In this document: in pieces, positions 8,465 through 16,259 of the stretch | Layout of the letters: each line of letters begins with the position of its first letter | How positions within the stretch are numbered: the first letter of the stretch is position 1 | NCBI RefSeq assembly: GCF_030866825.1 | Contig: NZ_CP133020.1 | Location: 496,001-560,000 of the forward strand | Source of the DNA: Rathayibacter sp. SW19 | GTDB lineage: Bacteria; Actinomycetota; Actinomycetes; Actinomycetales; Microbacteriaceae | Length of the DNA: 64,000 bases | Direction: 5' to 3' | Notes under the pieces: generated by a model | Told to the model about the DNA's origin: nothing | Seen by the model: only the letters and a program-made list of their open reading frames with translations | Database searches by the model: none | Made by a program: the position numbers and the translations under genes

Positions 8465-9339
8465 CAGGACTGCGCTGCCGTATATTCAGCGGCCCATTCG
8501 GAAGTGGCTTTCAGCCCGCCGAACGTGTAGAAGTGCAGTTTCACCTGACCGGACGACTCGTCCTGGGCGAGGAGTGCGGACAGATCGGACACGAACCGGT
8601 CGGGGCCGGCGGTGCCCATCAGGTTTGTCAGGGAGAACCCGTACTTCTTCACGATCATCGCGTTCGCCCCGATCCCGAACCGGCGAGCGAATCCGAGCAG
8701 CCGCTTGATTCCTGCCGGTCCGGGCGTGCCGATCCGGATCTGCGTGTCGATCCCCTTATCGCGCACCTGCTTGATCCAGGACATCACCGGGTCGGTGTCG
8801 AAGGAGAACTGGGTCAGGATGACAGCATCCATTCCCTGCTCTTTCAGCGCAATCGACTTGTCCTGAAGATGCCGCCACAGCACGTCGTCTGGGATATCGG
8901 GGTGCCCTTCCGGATACCCGGCGATGCTCACTTGCTTCACCCCGTACTTCTGCAGGATGCCGGTGCGGATCAGCGAAAGCGAGTCCGGATATAGGCCCTC
9001 GGGCTCGGCGGGGTCGCCACCCACGCTGAACACGCGCTCAGTGGCCCCTACCTCGTGCAGGGCACCCAAGAAGTCCTCCAGCTGGGACTGCGATCCGATC
9101 CGCCTGGCGGAGATGTGCGGGACCGGGACGAACCCGGCCTCCTTCACTGCCTTCGCCGCGGCGACGCGCATCGGCAGGTCCTCGTTGCCCAGGAAGGTCA
9201 CATTGACCTTGGTGCCAGCCGGGATCACCGACGCCGCTTCCTGCAACCCAGGAACGTCCTTCCCCGTCATCTCCAGAGAGAAGTCATCCACCAGCTGCAA
9301 AGCTGCGGTCTTGCTCGTTGCGGGCGCGATATGTGCCAT
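8464..9339 (-). CDS. metF: Methylenetetrahydrofolate reductase, first copy
   Basis: A 291-residue MetF-family protein, expected to oxidise the 5-methyl-THF produced by the O-demethylases to 5,10-methylene-THF. The family blocks are visible: SLEMTGKD near residue 21, PVPHISARRIGS, VFSVGGDPAEPEG, AGYPEGHPDI, DAVILTQFSFDTD and FYTFGGLKATSEW. The usual N-terminal FEFFPP is replaced by FSLEMTG, keeping the glutamate. GAGGAG precedes the ATG. It is translationally coupled to folD and lies 17 bases after the MDR dehydrogenase. Placement of metF beside a LigM-type gene is also known from Sphingobium, which supports the demethylation role. Confidence 0.9.
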   Translation of the reverse strand: MAHIAPATSKTAALQLVDDFSLEMTGKDVPGLQEAASVIPAGTKVNVTFLGNEDLPMRVAAAKAVKEAGFVPVPHISARRIGSQSQLEDFLGALHEVGATERVFSVGGDPAEPEGLYPDSLSLIRTGILQKYGVKQVSIAGYPEGHPDIPDDVLWRHLQDKSIALKEQGMDAVILTQFSFDTDPVMSWIKQVRDKGIDTQIRIGTPGPAGIKRLLGFARRFGIGANAMIVKKYGFSLTNLMGTAGPDRFVSDLSALLAQDESSGQVKLHFYTFGGLKATSEWAAEYTAAQS

Positions 9340-9356
9340 TATGCTTCTCCTCGTTC

Positions 9357-10505
9357 TCAGATCTCGATCAGGTAGCTGGTGAAGCCGCCGTCACCGCTGG
9401 TGACGCCGTTGATGGCTTCATTGATCTGCTCAAACGGCCACGACTTGGGCTCCATGATCGACAGATCGACGACCCCGTAGCGAATCATGTCTGCGAGCTC
9501 AAGCCCTTCCGCTGTCGTGAACCACGCCGAGCCGGTGAACGAGATGGAGTTGTCCATGCCCCATTTCACGTCGAAACCGAGTTCACCGGCGGTTCCGCCG
9601 ACGTTGACGAGCCGCCCCCCGCGACGCAGTCCATGCATCGCATCCTTGAATGAATCGAGCGAAGCGACCGCGCCGAGCGAATCGATCATCAGATCGGCAC
9701 CGCGGCCGTCCGTGCGCGACATCACCCATTCGGCGGCGCTGCCGTCGAGGTTCGAGAACGTCTCGATTCGCCCGGGAGCGAGCGCTTGGAGGCGTTCGAG
9801 CAGCGGCACGCCGCGGGCGACGGCGAAGACGCGGGAGACGCCGAGCGCGAGGGCGAGGATTGTGACGCCGACCCCGAGGGTCCCCGTGGCACCATTCACG
9901 ATGAGCGTCTTGCCAGCGAGCGGCCCGAGCTTCTTCACTGCAGCATATGCCGTGCCCAGGTAGCCGAGGCGGGTCGCGTGCCGAAAGCCCAGGTTGTCTG
10001 GCAGCGTCACTAGCGACGCCTGCGGAGCCTTCATGTACTCGCAGAAGCCCCCTTCCGGGTATTTCTCGTACATCTGCAGGCTGTTCTGGTTGAAACCGAA
10101 GTAGCCGGAGAAGGTCCAGTAGTCGCAGGCCTGCGGCGCTCCCGATGTGCAGGCGTGGCAGGCGCCGCACGAGCGCGTTGGGTTGACATAGACGCGATCA
10201 CCTGGGGTGAACGCGACGACCTGCTCACCGACTTCGTGCACGATGCCGACCGGGTCAAGTCCGAATATCGCGGGGCGCGGCGGCAGCGGTTCGTGCGGGT
10301 ACCAGGTTTCCCAGTTGGCAAGCACGTTCCCGAGGTTCGGCACCATGCCGCAGGCCTTCACCTGCACGACCACGTCGGTACCGGTGGCGCGCGGGCGGTC
10401 CACATCCTCGATGACCAGAGGTTCGCCCACCTGGTGCATGCGGGCAGCGCGCATCCGCCGCCGCGTCGTGTCCTCGACCTGTTCGCGGGGAAGTATCGTC
10501 GTCAT
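9357..10505 (-). CDS. MDR-family dehydrogenase with an altered catalytic zinc site
   Basis: A 382-residue medium-chain dehydrogenase/reductase. The structural-zinc lobe is intact (four cysteines in CGACHACTSGAPQAC, about residues 103-117) and the NAD(P) fold follows with NGATGTLGVGV. At the catalytic zinc site the usual second ligand motif GHE is replaced by GLD (in FGLDPVG, about residues 82-88), and the CGxCxTD block reads CGMVPN. The enzyme may therefore work without a catalytic zinc, or on an unusual substrate. It lies between the cupin and metF1 in the operon; an aryl alcohol, aldehyde or enone of the lower pathway is a reasonable guess. GGAGAA precedes the ATG. Confidence 0.75.
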   Translation of the reverse strand: MTTILPREQVEDTTRRRMRAARMHQVGEPLVIEDVDRPRATGTDVVVQVKACGMVPNLGNVLANWETWYPHEPLPPRPAIFGLDPVGIVHEVGEQVVAFTPGDRVYVNPTRSCGACHACTSGAPQACDYWTFSGYFGFNQNSLQMYEKYPEGGFCEYMKAPQASLVTLPDNLGFRHATRLGYLGTAYAAVKKLGPLAGKTLIVNGATGTLGVGVTILALALGVSRVFAVARGVPLLERLQALAPGRIETFSNLDGSAAEWVMSRTDGRGADLMIDSLGAVASLDSFKDAMHGLRRGGRLVNVGGTAGELGFDVKWGMDNSISFTGSAWFTTAEGLELADMIRYGVVDLSIMEPKSWPFEQINEAINGVTSGDGGFTSYLIEI

Positions 10506-10581
10506 TTTCGTTCTCCGTTGTGATGGTGACCCGTACTGTGCGTGCAGTCGGGTCGATTTGGGTCAGCCTGGGTACGCTGGC

Positions 10582-11133
10582 TCATCGCCGTGCCCCGACG
10601 AGCACGAAGCACATCGTGGCCGGGCGATCACCTTTGTTTCGCCATGCGTGGCGGGCACCGCCCTGGATGACGACGTCACCCGTATGCAGGTGCTTGGTCT
10701 CCTCGTCCAGCTCCAGCCAGATCTCACCGTCGAGCACTATGTCATAGTCGATGCTGTCGGTCTGGTGCTTGCCCGGGTTGTCCTTTTCGAATGCGTCGGC
10801 GAAGTCCGGTGCGAAGTCGTACTGTTCCTGGTCGATTGCGGCGAAATCGAGACCAGGGCGGGCGAAGACGCTATCGGGCGGAAACGTGACAATGACAAGG
10901 CTCGTCTCGCCAGGCGCCGGCAGGAGTGCGCCCAAAATCGGTGCGGTCTCGTCGCCGGTCGGATCCACCGAGCACTGCGCCGCCGTGCGGTACACCACTG
11001 ACGTCATCATCCCCGGGATTGCACTGTACTGGTGGGCATTCGGCGGCGGCCCGTCGCTGAGGAACACCGACTTTCCATCCCGCACTGCTGTGACCACTCG
11101 GCGTGGCACGTAATTCTCATCAAGACCGCTCAT
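10582..11133 (-). CDS. Cupin-domain protein of unknown function
   Basis: A 183-residue protein with one cupin barrel in its second half: HQTDSIDYDIVLDGEIWLEL (about residues 124-143) and GDVVIQGGARHAW (about 152-164). The first metal motif lacks the usual HxH, and only the second-motif histidine is plain, so a dioxygenase role is uncertain. The N-terminal half is a variable lid-like region. The ATG overlaps the end of ligK by 14 bases. No classical ring-cleavage dioxygenase is encoded in this window, so the cupin is one candidate for that gap; a sensor or isomerase role is equally possible. Confidence 0.65.
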   Translation of the reverse strand: MSGLDENYVPRRVVTAVRDGKSVFLSDGPPPNAHQYSAIPGMMTSVVYRTAAQCSVDPTGDETAPILGALLPAPGETSLVIVTFPPDSVFARPGLDFAAIDQEQYDFAPDFADAFEKDNPGKHQTDSIDYDIVLDGEIWLELDEETKHLHTGDVVIQGGARHAWRNKGDRPATMCFVLVGARR

Positions 11134-11800
11134 AGACCAGTCCCTTTCTGTTGAGTCCGTCCCGTAGGGAGGGACTGACGTCCAGACTCAGCAGCCCGGA
11201 GGCATAAAGAGCTCGCTTGTCTTCTTCGGCTGCCGCTCGGTCACGTGCCGCGGCAAGGACGGTCGCTGCATCCACCCTCGGCACAATGCAGACACCATCG
11301 TCGTCGGCCACCACGACATCGCCGGGATGGATCAGCCGACCCGCGCAGACGAGGGGCGCCTGCACATCGGCGAGCGTCTCCTTGACCGTGCCCTGCGCGC
11401 TGACTGTCTTGCTCCAGACCGGGAACCCCATTCGGCGCAGGTCTTTGACATCGCGCACGCCGGCGTCAATCACAAGACCTCGGATGCCGTGGGCCGCCGC
11501 GGAAGTCGCCAGCAGGTCGCCGAAGTAGCCATCGTCGCAGGGCGATGTCGGGCTGACGACAAGAATGTCTCCCGGTTGCGCCTGTTCGATGGCGACATGG
11601 ATCATCCAGTTGTCGCCTGGCGCGACCTCGCACGTCAGCGCCGTGCCCGAGATAGCGGAACCTTCTTGGCGCGGGATGAGACGGTGGTCGAGCAGTCCCG
11701 TGCGTCCCTGCGCCTCATGGACCGTGGCCACGCCCCATTCGGCGAAGGCTGCTGCCAATGTCTTCTCGGTGCGTGACACCACGGTGTGAACGGTGGCCAT
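11120..11800 (-). CDS. ligK: 4-carboxy-4-hydroxy-2-oxoadipate (CHA) aldolase / RraA family
   Basis: A 226-residue class II aldolase of the RraA/HMG-CHA family, expected to split CHA into pyruvate and oxaloacetate and to decarboxylate oxaloacetate. The family core is clear: GDLLATSAAAHGIRGLVID with the following AGVRD (active-site arginine and aspartate) and GRLIHPGDVVVADDDGVCIV near residues 165-184. The ATG at 11800 follows the previous gene by seven bases. RraA proteins that regulate RNase E share the fold, but the adjacent ligJ-like hydratase makes the catabolic aldolase much more likely. It would perform the last step of the gallate/protocatechuate 4,5-cleavage route. Confidence 0.82.
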   Translation of the reverse strand: MATVHTVVSRTEKTLAAAFAEWGVATVHEAQGRTGLLDHRLIPRQEGSAISGTALTCEVAPGDNWMIHVAIEQAQPGDILVVSPTSPCDDGYFGDLLATSAAAHGIRGLVIDAGVRDVKDLRRMGFPVWSKTVSAQGTVKETLADVQAPLVCAGRLIHPGDVVVADDDGVCIVPRVDAATVLAAARDRAAAEEDKRALYASGLLSLDVSPSLRDGLNRKGLVYERS

Positions 11801-11807
11801 GGCGCGC

Positions 11808-12716
11808 CTACGCCACCTTCGTGAAGTCGAGGTCGACGACACCGCGCGCGTCGGCCCGGCGATCAGCAGTCATGAGGCCGGCCTGGATCATGACGTCGAT
11901 GGTCGCTTCAAGGGCCTTGGCGGACACCCGCAGGCTCGCTGGCCACATCCCCAGCCCGCGTGTGTACGTCAGGCCCCGCGCTGCGAGCTCCGGTTCGTCC
12001 GGGGTGGTGATGCGCTGGTAGATCGGCAGCGTCACGGCATCGTTGGCCGCGTCGTTCACAAAGTCGTGCGCCTCGGCGAGCGCGCCGATCAGGCCAGTGA
12101 CGGCTTTCCTGTTCTCGGTCAGCCACGACTCGTTGCCGATGACCGCGGCGAAGATGATCTCGGGGATGACGTCGGGAATCTCTCCAAGCAGACCGTAGCC
12201 TTCGCTTTCGGCCAGGAAGTTCCACGGTGCGGGCTGCGGTGCGGCATCGATCTCGCCGTTCTGCAGGGCATCCCACCTGCTGGTATGCACACCGGCAAGC
12301 ACGAATTCATAGTCATCCGGATATGTCAGCCCCGCCGTGGCCAGTAGCGGCCGCGTGTACAGCGACGTCCCTTCTGTCAGCGACGACGTGCCGATCCGTC
12401 CACCCTTCAAGCCAGACAGCTCTGTGATCCCTGGCCGCGCCACGAGCGACATCGGCAGCCGCTGGGAGTTCGAACCCACAATGCGCAGCGATCCGCCGGT
12501 CAGGTGGTCGACGATTGCGCCCTCTGGGGGCGTAATCGCTACGTCGGCGTCGCCGCTGCGCACGGCAGCAGTGGCCTTGCCCACCGAGCCGAGTCGCAGA
12601 TACTCGATCTTCAGGCCGGCGCGGTCGAAGAGCCCCTGCTCCTCGGCGACGAATACCGGAAGCCAGTTGAATCCCTGGGCACCTCCGGCGAATCGCAGCG
12701 TCGCGTATTCGGTCAT
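11808..12716 (-). CDS. Periplasmic-binding-fold protein without signal peptide
   Basis: A 302-residue protein with the two-lobe fold of NMT1/SsuA-type binding proteins: LPVFVAEEQGLFDRAGLKIEY near residues 19-39, DVAITPPEGAIVDHL, ARPGITELSGLKGGRIG and a later AAVIGNESWL. It begins MTEYATLRFAGGAQ, with no signal peptide or lipobox, and no ABC permease or ATPase lies in the operon. A cytosolic enzyme is therefore likelier than a transporter subunit. 4,5-dihydroxyphthalate decarboxylase and THI5-like enzymes are known cases of this fold used for catalysis. Its place between ligJ and ligK suggests a tautomerase, decarboxylase or hydratase step. AAAGGAA precedes the ATG. Confidence 0.7.
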   Translation of the reverse strand: MTEYATLRFAGGAQGFNWLPVFVAEEQGLFDRAGLKIEYLRLGSVGKATAAVRSGDADVAITPPEGAIVDHLTGGSLRIVGSNSQRLPMSLVARPGITELSGLKGGRIGTSSLTEGTSLYTRPLLATAGLTYPDDYEFVLAGVHTSRWDALQNGEIDAAPQPAPWNFLAESEGYGLLGEIPDVIPEIIFAAVIGNESWLTENRKAVTGLIGALAEAHDFVNDAANDAVTLPIYQRITTPDEPELAARGLTYTRGLGMWPASLRVSAKALEATIDVMIQAGLMTADRRADARGVVDLDFTKVA

Positions 12717-12743
12717 TGCGGATTCCTTTCCTGCGTCGTCTCG

Positions 12744-13772
12744 TCATCGGCCTTGACGTGCCAGCAGAGCGTCCAGCCGTGGGTAGACGGCTCGCACGTT
12801 CTGCTCGAACACGGCGGCACGGCTCTCGTCGTCCAGGTCGAGGGCATCGACGTAGCGCTTCGTGTCGTCGAATGCCTGTCCCGTGCTCGGGTCGAGCGCC
12901 TTCACTGCGCCGAGCAGTTCCGAGCCGAACAGGACGTTGCCTGCCCCGATCGTCTCGAACAGCAGGTCGATGCCTGGCTGGTGATAGACGCATGTGTCGA
13001 AGAACACGTTGCACAGCAGGTGCTCGGCCAGCGCCGGCTTTTCCAACCCGATCGCGATGCCTTCGAATCGGCCCCAGTGATAGGGGACCGCACCGCCGCC
13101 GTGGGGGATGACCAGCCGCAGCCCAGGGCGAGTGGAGAAGAGATCGCCTTGCAGCAGCTGCATGAACGCGGTCGTGTCTGCCGACAGATAGTATGCGCCG
13201 GTGGTGTGCACGGCGGGCAGTGTCGACCCAGATACATGGATCATCGCCGGGACGTCCAGTCGCTCCAGAGCACCCCAGAGCGGGTTCCACCAGGAGTCGG
13301 TCAAGGGCGGTGTCGACCAGTGCCCGCCGGAGGGGTCTGGGTTGACGTTGCAGCCGACGAAGCCGGCATCCACACACCGTTCCAGCTCCGCGATGACCGG
13401 CCCGAGGTCGCCGTCCACGGTCTGCGGAAGCTGGCACACTCCCGCGAAGTTCTCAGGGAACAGCCGACAGATCGACGCGATCGTGTCGTTGGAGAGCCGA
13501 GCCCACGCGTCGGCGGCCTGCTGCCCCGGCACGTGATGGCCCATTCCCGACGCGCGCGGCGACAGCAGCGTGAAGTCCGTTCCACGCTCACGCTGCAGGC
13601 GCAGCTGGTTGCCCGAGATGATCGTGGCCAGTTCGTCGTCGTCGACTCCGTCATAGGTGACGGGCGCGTCGGCGCGGCCGTATGCGTGCTCGACGAGAGC
13701 ACGGCGGTAGCCGTGAAACGCCGTCGGCTCAGTCGTGAAGTGCCCATGGCAGTCGATCACAAGACCGGTCAT
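12744..13772 (-). CDS. ligJ: 4-oxalomesaconate hydratase (amidohydrolase superfamily)
   Basis: A 342-residue TIM-barrel protein expected to hydrate 4-oxalomesaconate to 4-carboxy-4-hydroxy-2-oxoadipate. It strongly resembles Sphingobium LigJ as I recall it: IDCHGHFTTEP at the N-terminus with the metal-binding HxH, SPRASGMGHHV, NPDPSGGHW, MIHVSGST, HTTGAYYLSADTTAFMQ, VIPHGGGAVPYHWGRF, FFDTCVYHQPGIDLL and a C-terminal VYPRLDA. AAGGAGCG precedes the ATG. It is first gene of the nine-gene operon, about 80 bases downstream of an operator pair. ACMSD-type decarboxylases share the fold, but these long motif matches favour LigJ. Confidence 0.85.
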   Translation of the reverse strand: MTGLVIDCHGHFTTEPTAFHGYRRALVEHAYGRADAPVTYDGVDDDELATIISGNQLRLQRERGTDFTLLSPRASGMGHHVPGQQAADAWARLSNDTIASICRLFPENFAGVCQLPQTVDGDLGPVIAELERCVDAGFVGCNVNPDPSGGHWSTPPLTDSWWNPLWGALERLDVPAMIHVSGSTLPAVHTTGAYYLSADTTAFMQLLQGDLFSTRPGLRLVIPHGGGAVPYHWGRFEGIAIGLEKPALAEHLLCNVFFDTCVYHQPGIDLLFETIGAGNVLFGSELLGAVKALDPSTGQAFDDTKRYVDALDLDDESRAAVFEQNVRAVYPRLDALLARQGR

Positions 13773-13852
13773 CGTGGCGCTCCTTCATCGCAGACAGGAC
13801 ATCGCCACGACAGCGGTGTCAGCTTGATCTTCATCGACACCCGGCACAAGCC

Positions 13853-13888
13853 AGATACTTAGAAGTCTTCAGATACTTGACAGTATCT
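13853..13888. promoter_or_regulatory. Tandem operator pair 1 and promoter of the ligJ-metF2 operon
   Basis: Two 18-bp units abut exactly. The right one, AGATACTTGACAGTATCT (13871-13888), is a perfect palindrome (7-4-7). The left one, AGATACTTAGAAGTCTTC (13853-13870), is an imperfect copy. On the minus strand a TTGACG box lies 17 bases before TACTGT, which falls inside the perfect palindrome, so a bound protein would cover the -10 element of the operon. The same unit recurs at four other loci in the window. Confidence 0.8.
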
Positions 13889-13943
13889 CTGATGGGACGC
13901 CACGTCAAGCGCGTCACGCGCCGACGATCGGATGCGAGTGCGC

Positions 13944-14546
13944 TTAGCGCGCTGAGACGGGGCGATATGCCGCCACGAACGCGGTCAGCACCTCGCGCAC
14001 CATCTGGCCGGTGCTGCTCGTCGCGAGAAACACGGTGATACCGCCGTAGGTCAGGTTGAGAAGGATGCCACCGAAGTCGATGGGATCGATCGGCGGAGTT
14101 TGACCGGGGAAGAGCTTGGTCATGAGGAGTGTGCCGACTTCGCGCCACTGCACGATGAACGGATGCCGCTGCTCGTCGCCGAGGGTGCCATCACGACGCG
14201 CGCGCCGAAGGAACTCGATGGCGAGCATGCCCCACTTCAACTCCGCGGCCCGTGAGTCACTCCACTGAGCGACAGCATCGATGATCTCATCCACCTCGGT
14301 GAGATCTGCCAGGATTTCGCGAAGCTCGACCGAATCACGGCCGGTGTTGCCTTCGAGCAGATGATTGAGCACGTCCTCCTTCGACGAGAAGTTCGAGTAG
14401 AAAGCCCCCTTCGAATAGCCGGCGGCTTCGGCGATGCGATCCACGGACGCACCGTCGTAGCCATCACGTGCGACGACATCTCCCGCCGCCTCCAGGATCC
14501 GCTCGCGCGTCAGTGCCTGACTCTGCTCTCGCGTCAGCCGCGCCAT
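13944..14546 (-). CDS. TetR-family transcriptional regulator
   Basis: A 200-residue TetR repressor. The N-terminal helix-turn-helix is typical: TRERILEAAGDVVARDGYDG followed by SVDRIAEAAGYSKGAFYSNF and SSKEDVL (residues about 13-60). The C-terminal part is the ligand and dimer domain. The ATG at 14546 has AAGGAGG seven bases upstream. It is 94 bases after the VAO-type oxidase on the same strand, so it may be the third gene of the demethylase B-VAO-tetR operon, and it lies just upstream of the ligJ operators. It is the best local candidate for the protein that binds the repeated AGATACT-N4-AGTATCT sites; a TetR protein often binds as paired dimers on adjacent sites. Confidence 0.88.
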   Translation of the reverse strand: MARLTREQSQALTRERILEAAGDVVARDGYDGASVDRIAEAAGYSKGAFYSNFSSKEDVLNHLLEGNTGRDSVELREILADLTEVDEIIDAVAQWSDSRAAELKWGMLAIEFLRRARRDGTLGDEQRHPFIVQWREVGTLLMTKLFPGQTPPIDPIDFGGILLNLTYGGITVFLATSSTGQMVREVLTAFVAAYRPVSAR

Positions 14547-14640
14547 GATCCTCCTTCGCTCCGGACCCGACAGCACCGGTGAGGGGCCTGTCGGAACCTA
14601 CCCAGAATACCTGCGCGCCGGGACTGCATGCACCGACCGC

Positions 14641-16218
14641 CTACGAAGCGGCCTCGCGGTATCGAGCGGGCCAGATGCCGTGGCGCCCCGGCGCAAGTAT
14701 GCCACCGGGGTCTACCGCATCCTTGATGCGTTCCACGAAACGCCGGTAGGCATGCTCGTTGAATGAGTGCTGCTCGGCGGCGAAATCCATGAAATGCAAG
14801 TGCGGGCGACCGTCGACATAGCCAAGCCGGGCAAGTGCCTCGATCATGGTGCGCCCCAGGTCCAGTGCGGTGTTCACGGCTGCCACATCCGTCCTGTCGT
14901 AGCGGATGCCCGCAATGGGAACAGCCGAGCGCTCACCGGTGACCATGATGCCGAGCCCGAAATTGAGACCGGCCGTGGCGTACTGCCGGCGCAGTTCGTC
15001 GACAACGATCCGGATGTCGGTGCCCCGTAGTGGCACGATGGGCGAGATGTCCAGGTGCGCGACGTGCGCCGGTGTGGTCTCCAGCGCCTTGAGCGTCGGG
15101 ATGCCGATGCCGATCTGCGCTGCCGAGAGCGTCAACTCACCGTACTCGTCCGGCGTGTAGATCCGGGGCTCGTCGACGTGGCCGCTCGGGATCGTCTGCC
15201 AGGCGGCAGTGATCCGCCGCAGGCGCAGCGCTACCAGCTCGGGGTCGCCCCAGACATACGCGCGCACTGCCCACGCTCCAACCCCTCGCTCTGCGGCGAT
15301 TTGACGCAGTTCGTCGTCGGAGAACGGCTCCTGCCGCGCTGGCACCGGATTGTCACGCACCATCTGCGCGGCGCGCAGGGTCGAGTAGACCGCGGGGATC
15401 CCTTCGAGATGCCCTTCGAGGCGGAGCTCGCGGATCGTGTCGATGGCGATTTCGAGGTCGGCGTCATCGTCGATGACCAGGGTGAGCGGCGCATACGCCT
15501 GTGGGAGGCGTTTCAGCCATACGCCCATCCGCGTCACGATGCCGAGGTTCGACTGGAGGAACAGTGGATCCAGGGTCGGCCCGAGACTGCGCTTGTAGAG
15601 ATGCCACGTGCTGCTGTTCGGGATGCCACCCTGCCCTGTTCGGAGGATGTCGCCGTCCGGCAGCACCACTTCGAGCCCGGTGGGCATCATGTAATCGGCG
15701 CCGTAGTGCTGATAGGTGTGACCGCTGTCCATCGAATTACCGACGATCGAGCCCCAGCCCAGATCGGGCGCGGGAGTGAGCAGCCGGTAGCCCGCAGTGG
15801 CGGCCGCGTCGTACAAGTCCTGCCAGGTGACCCCGGGCTCGACGACGGCGTACGCGAGCTCGTCGTTCATCTCGAGGATGCGATTCATTCGCTGGAGGCC
15901 GAGCTGGATCGAGCCGCGCACGCGGGGAGACGGGCCTCCGTGCCCCAGATTGCGCCCCTGACTGATCGGCCACACCGGCACCGCATAACGGTTGGCGATG
16001 CGAACGATCTCCTGCACCTGCTCCGTGGTGCTCGGCTGAACCAAAGCCGACGCAGCATAGGTATCGTCGGCGGGGATCCAGTATGCATCCGAGAACTCGT
16101 CGAGCTTCGCTCGATCGATGAATACGGCATCCTCCCCCACGACGGCGATGAGATCACTCACCATCTCGTCTGGGATCGTTGGCGGGGCACCAGCGGTGTC
16201 GGGCTCGGTGAGGTTCAT
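14641..16218 (-). CDS. Vanillyl-alcohol-oxidase / p-cresol-dehydrogenase-type flavoprotein
   Basis: A 525-residue FAD enzyme of the VAO/PCMH family, which oxidises or hydroxylates the side chain of p-alkyl phenols such as vanillyl alcohol, eugenol, creosol or 4-ethylphenol. FAD-binding blocks include PISQGRNLGHGG (about 85-96), SPRVRGSIQLGL, MNRILEMNDELAYAVVEPGV, TPAPDLGWGSIVGNSMDSG and YGADYMMPTGLEVVLPDG. The C-terminus has GILAPGRHGIW. The ATG at 16218 is chosen; a TTG three codons earlier sits too close to the GAGGA box. No cytochrome subunit lies nearby, which fits an oxidase more than a PCMH-type dehydrogenase. Co-transcribed with demethylase B 41 bases upstream, so it likely acts on the same methoxyphenol. 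Confidence 0.86.
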   Translation of the reverse strand: MNLTEPDTAGAPPTIPDEMVSDLIAVVGEDAVFIDRAKLDEFSDAYWIPADDTYAASALVQPSTTEQVQEIVRIANRYAVPVWPISQGRNLGHGGPSPRVRGSIQLGLQRMNRILEMNDELAYAVVEPGVTWQDLYDAAATAGYRLLTPAPDLGWGSIVGNSMDSGHTYQHYGADYMMPTGLEVVLPDGDILRTGQGGIPNSSTWHLYKRSLGPTLDPLFLQSNLGIVTRMGVWLKRLPQAYAPLTLVIDDDADLEIAIDTIRELRLEGHLEGIPAVYSTLRAAQMVRDNPVPARQEPFSDDELRQIAAERGVGAWAVRAYVWGDPELVALRLRRITAAWQTIPSGHVDEPRIYTPDEYGELTLSAAQIGIGIPTLKALETTPAHVAHLDISPIVPLRGTDIRIVVDELRRQYATAGLNFGLGIMVTGERSAVPIAGIRYDRTDVAAVNTALDLGRTMIEALARLGYVDGRPHLHFMDFAAEQHSFNEHAYRRFVERIKDAVDPGGILAPGRHGIWPARYREAAS

Positions 16219-16259
16219 CAGGGACAAGTCCTCGTCGTCAGATCGGTGTGGGTGGGAGT

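Noticed and set aside
12504..13862. A 452-codon plus-strand open frame, and similar ones at 15055-16740 and 54125-55651 (minus)
   Set aside because: All run opposite well-identified genes (ligJ, VAO-type oxidase, FAD/Fe-S dehydrogenase) and have no recognisable composition or ribosome site.
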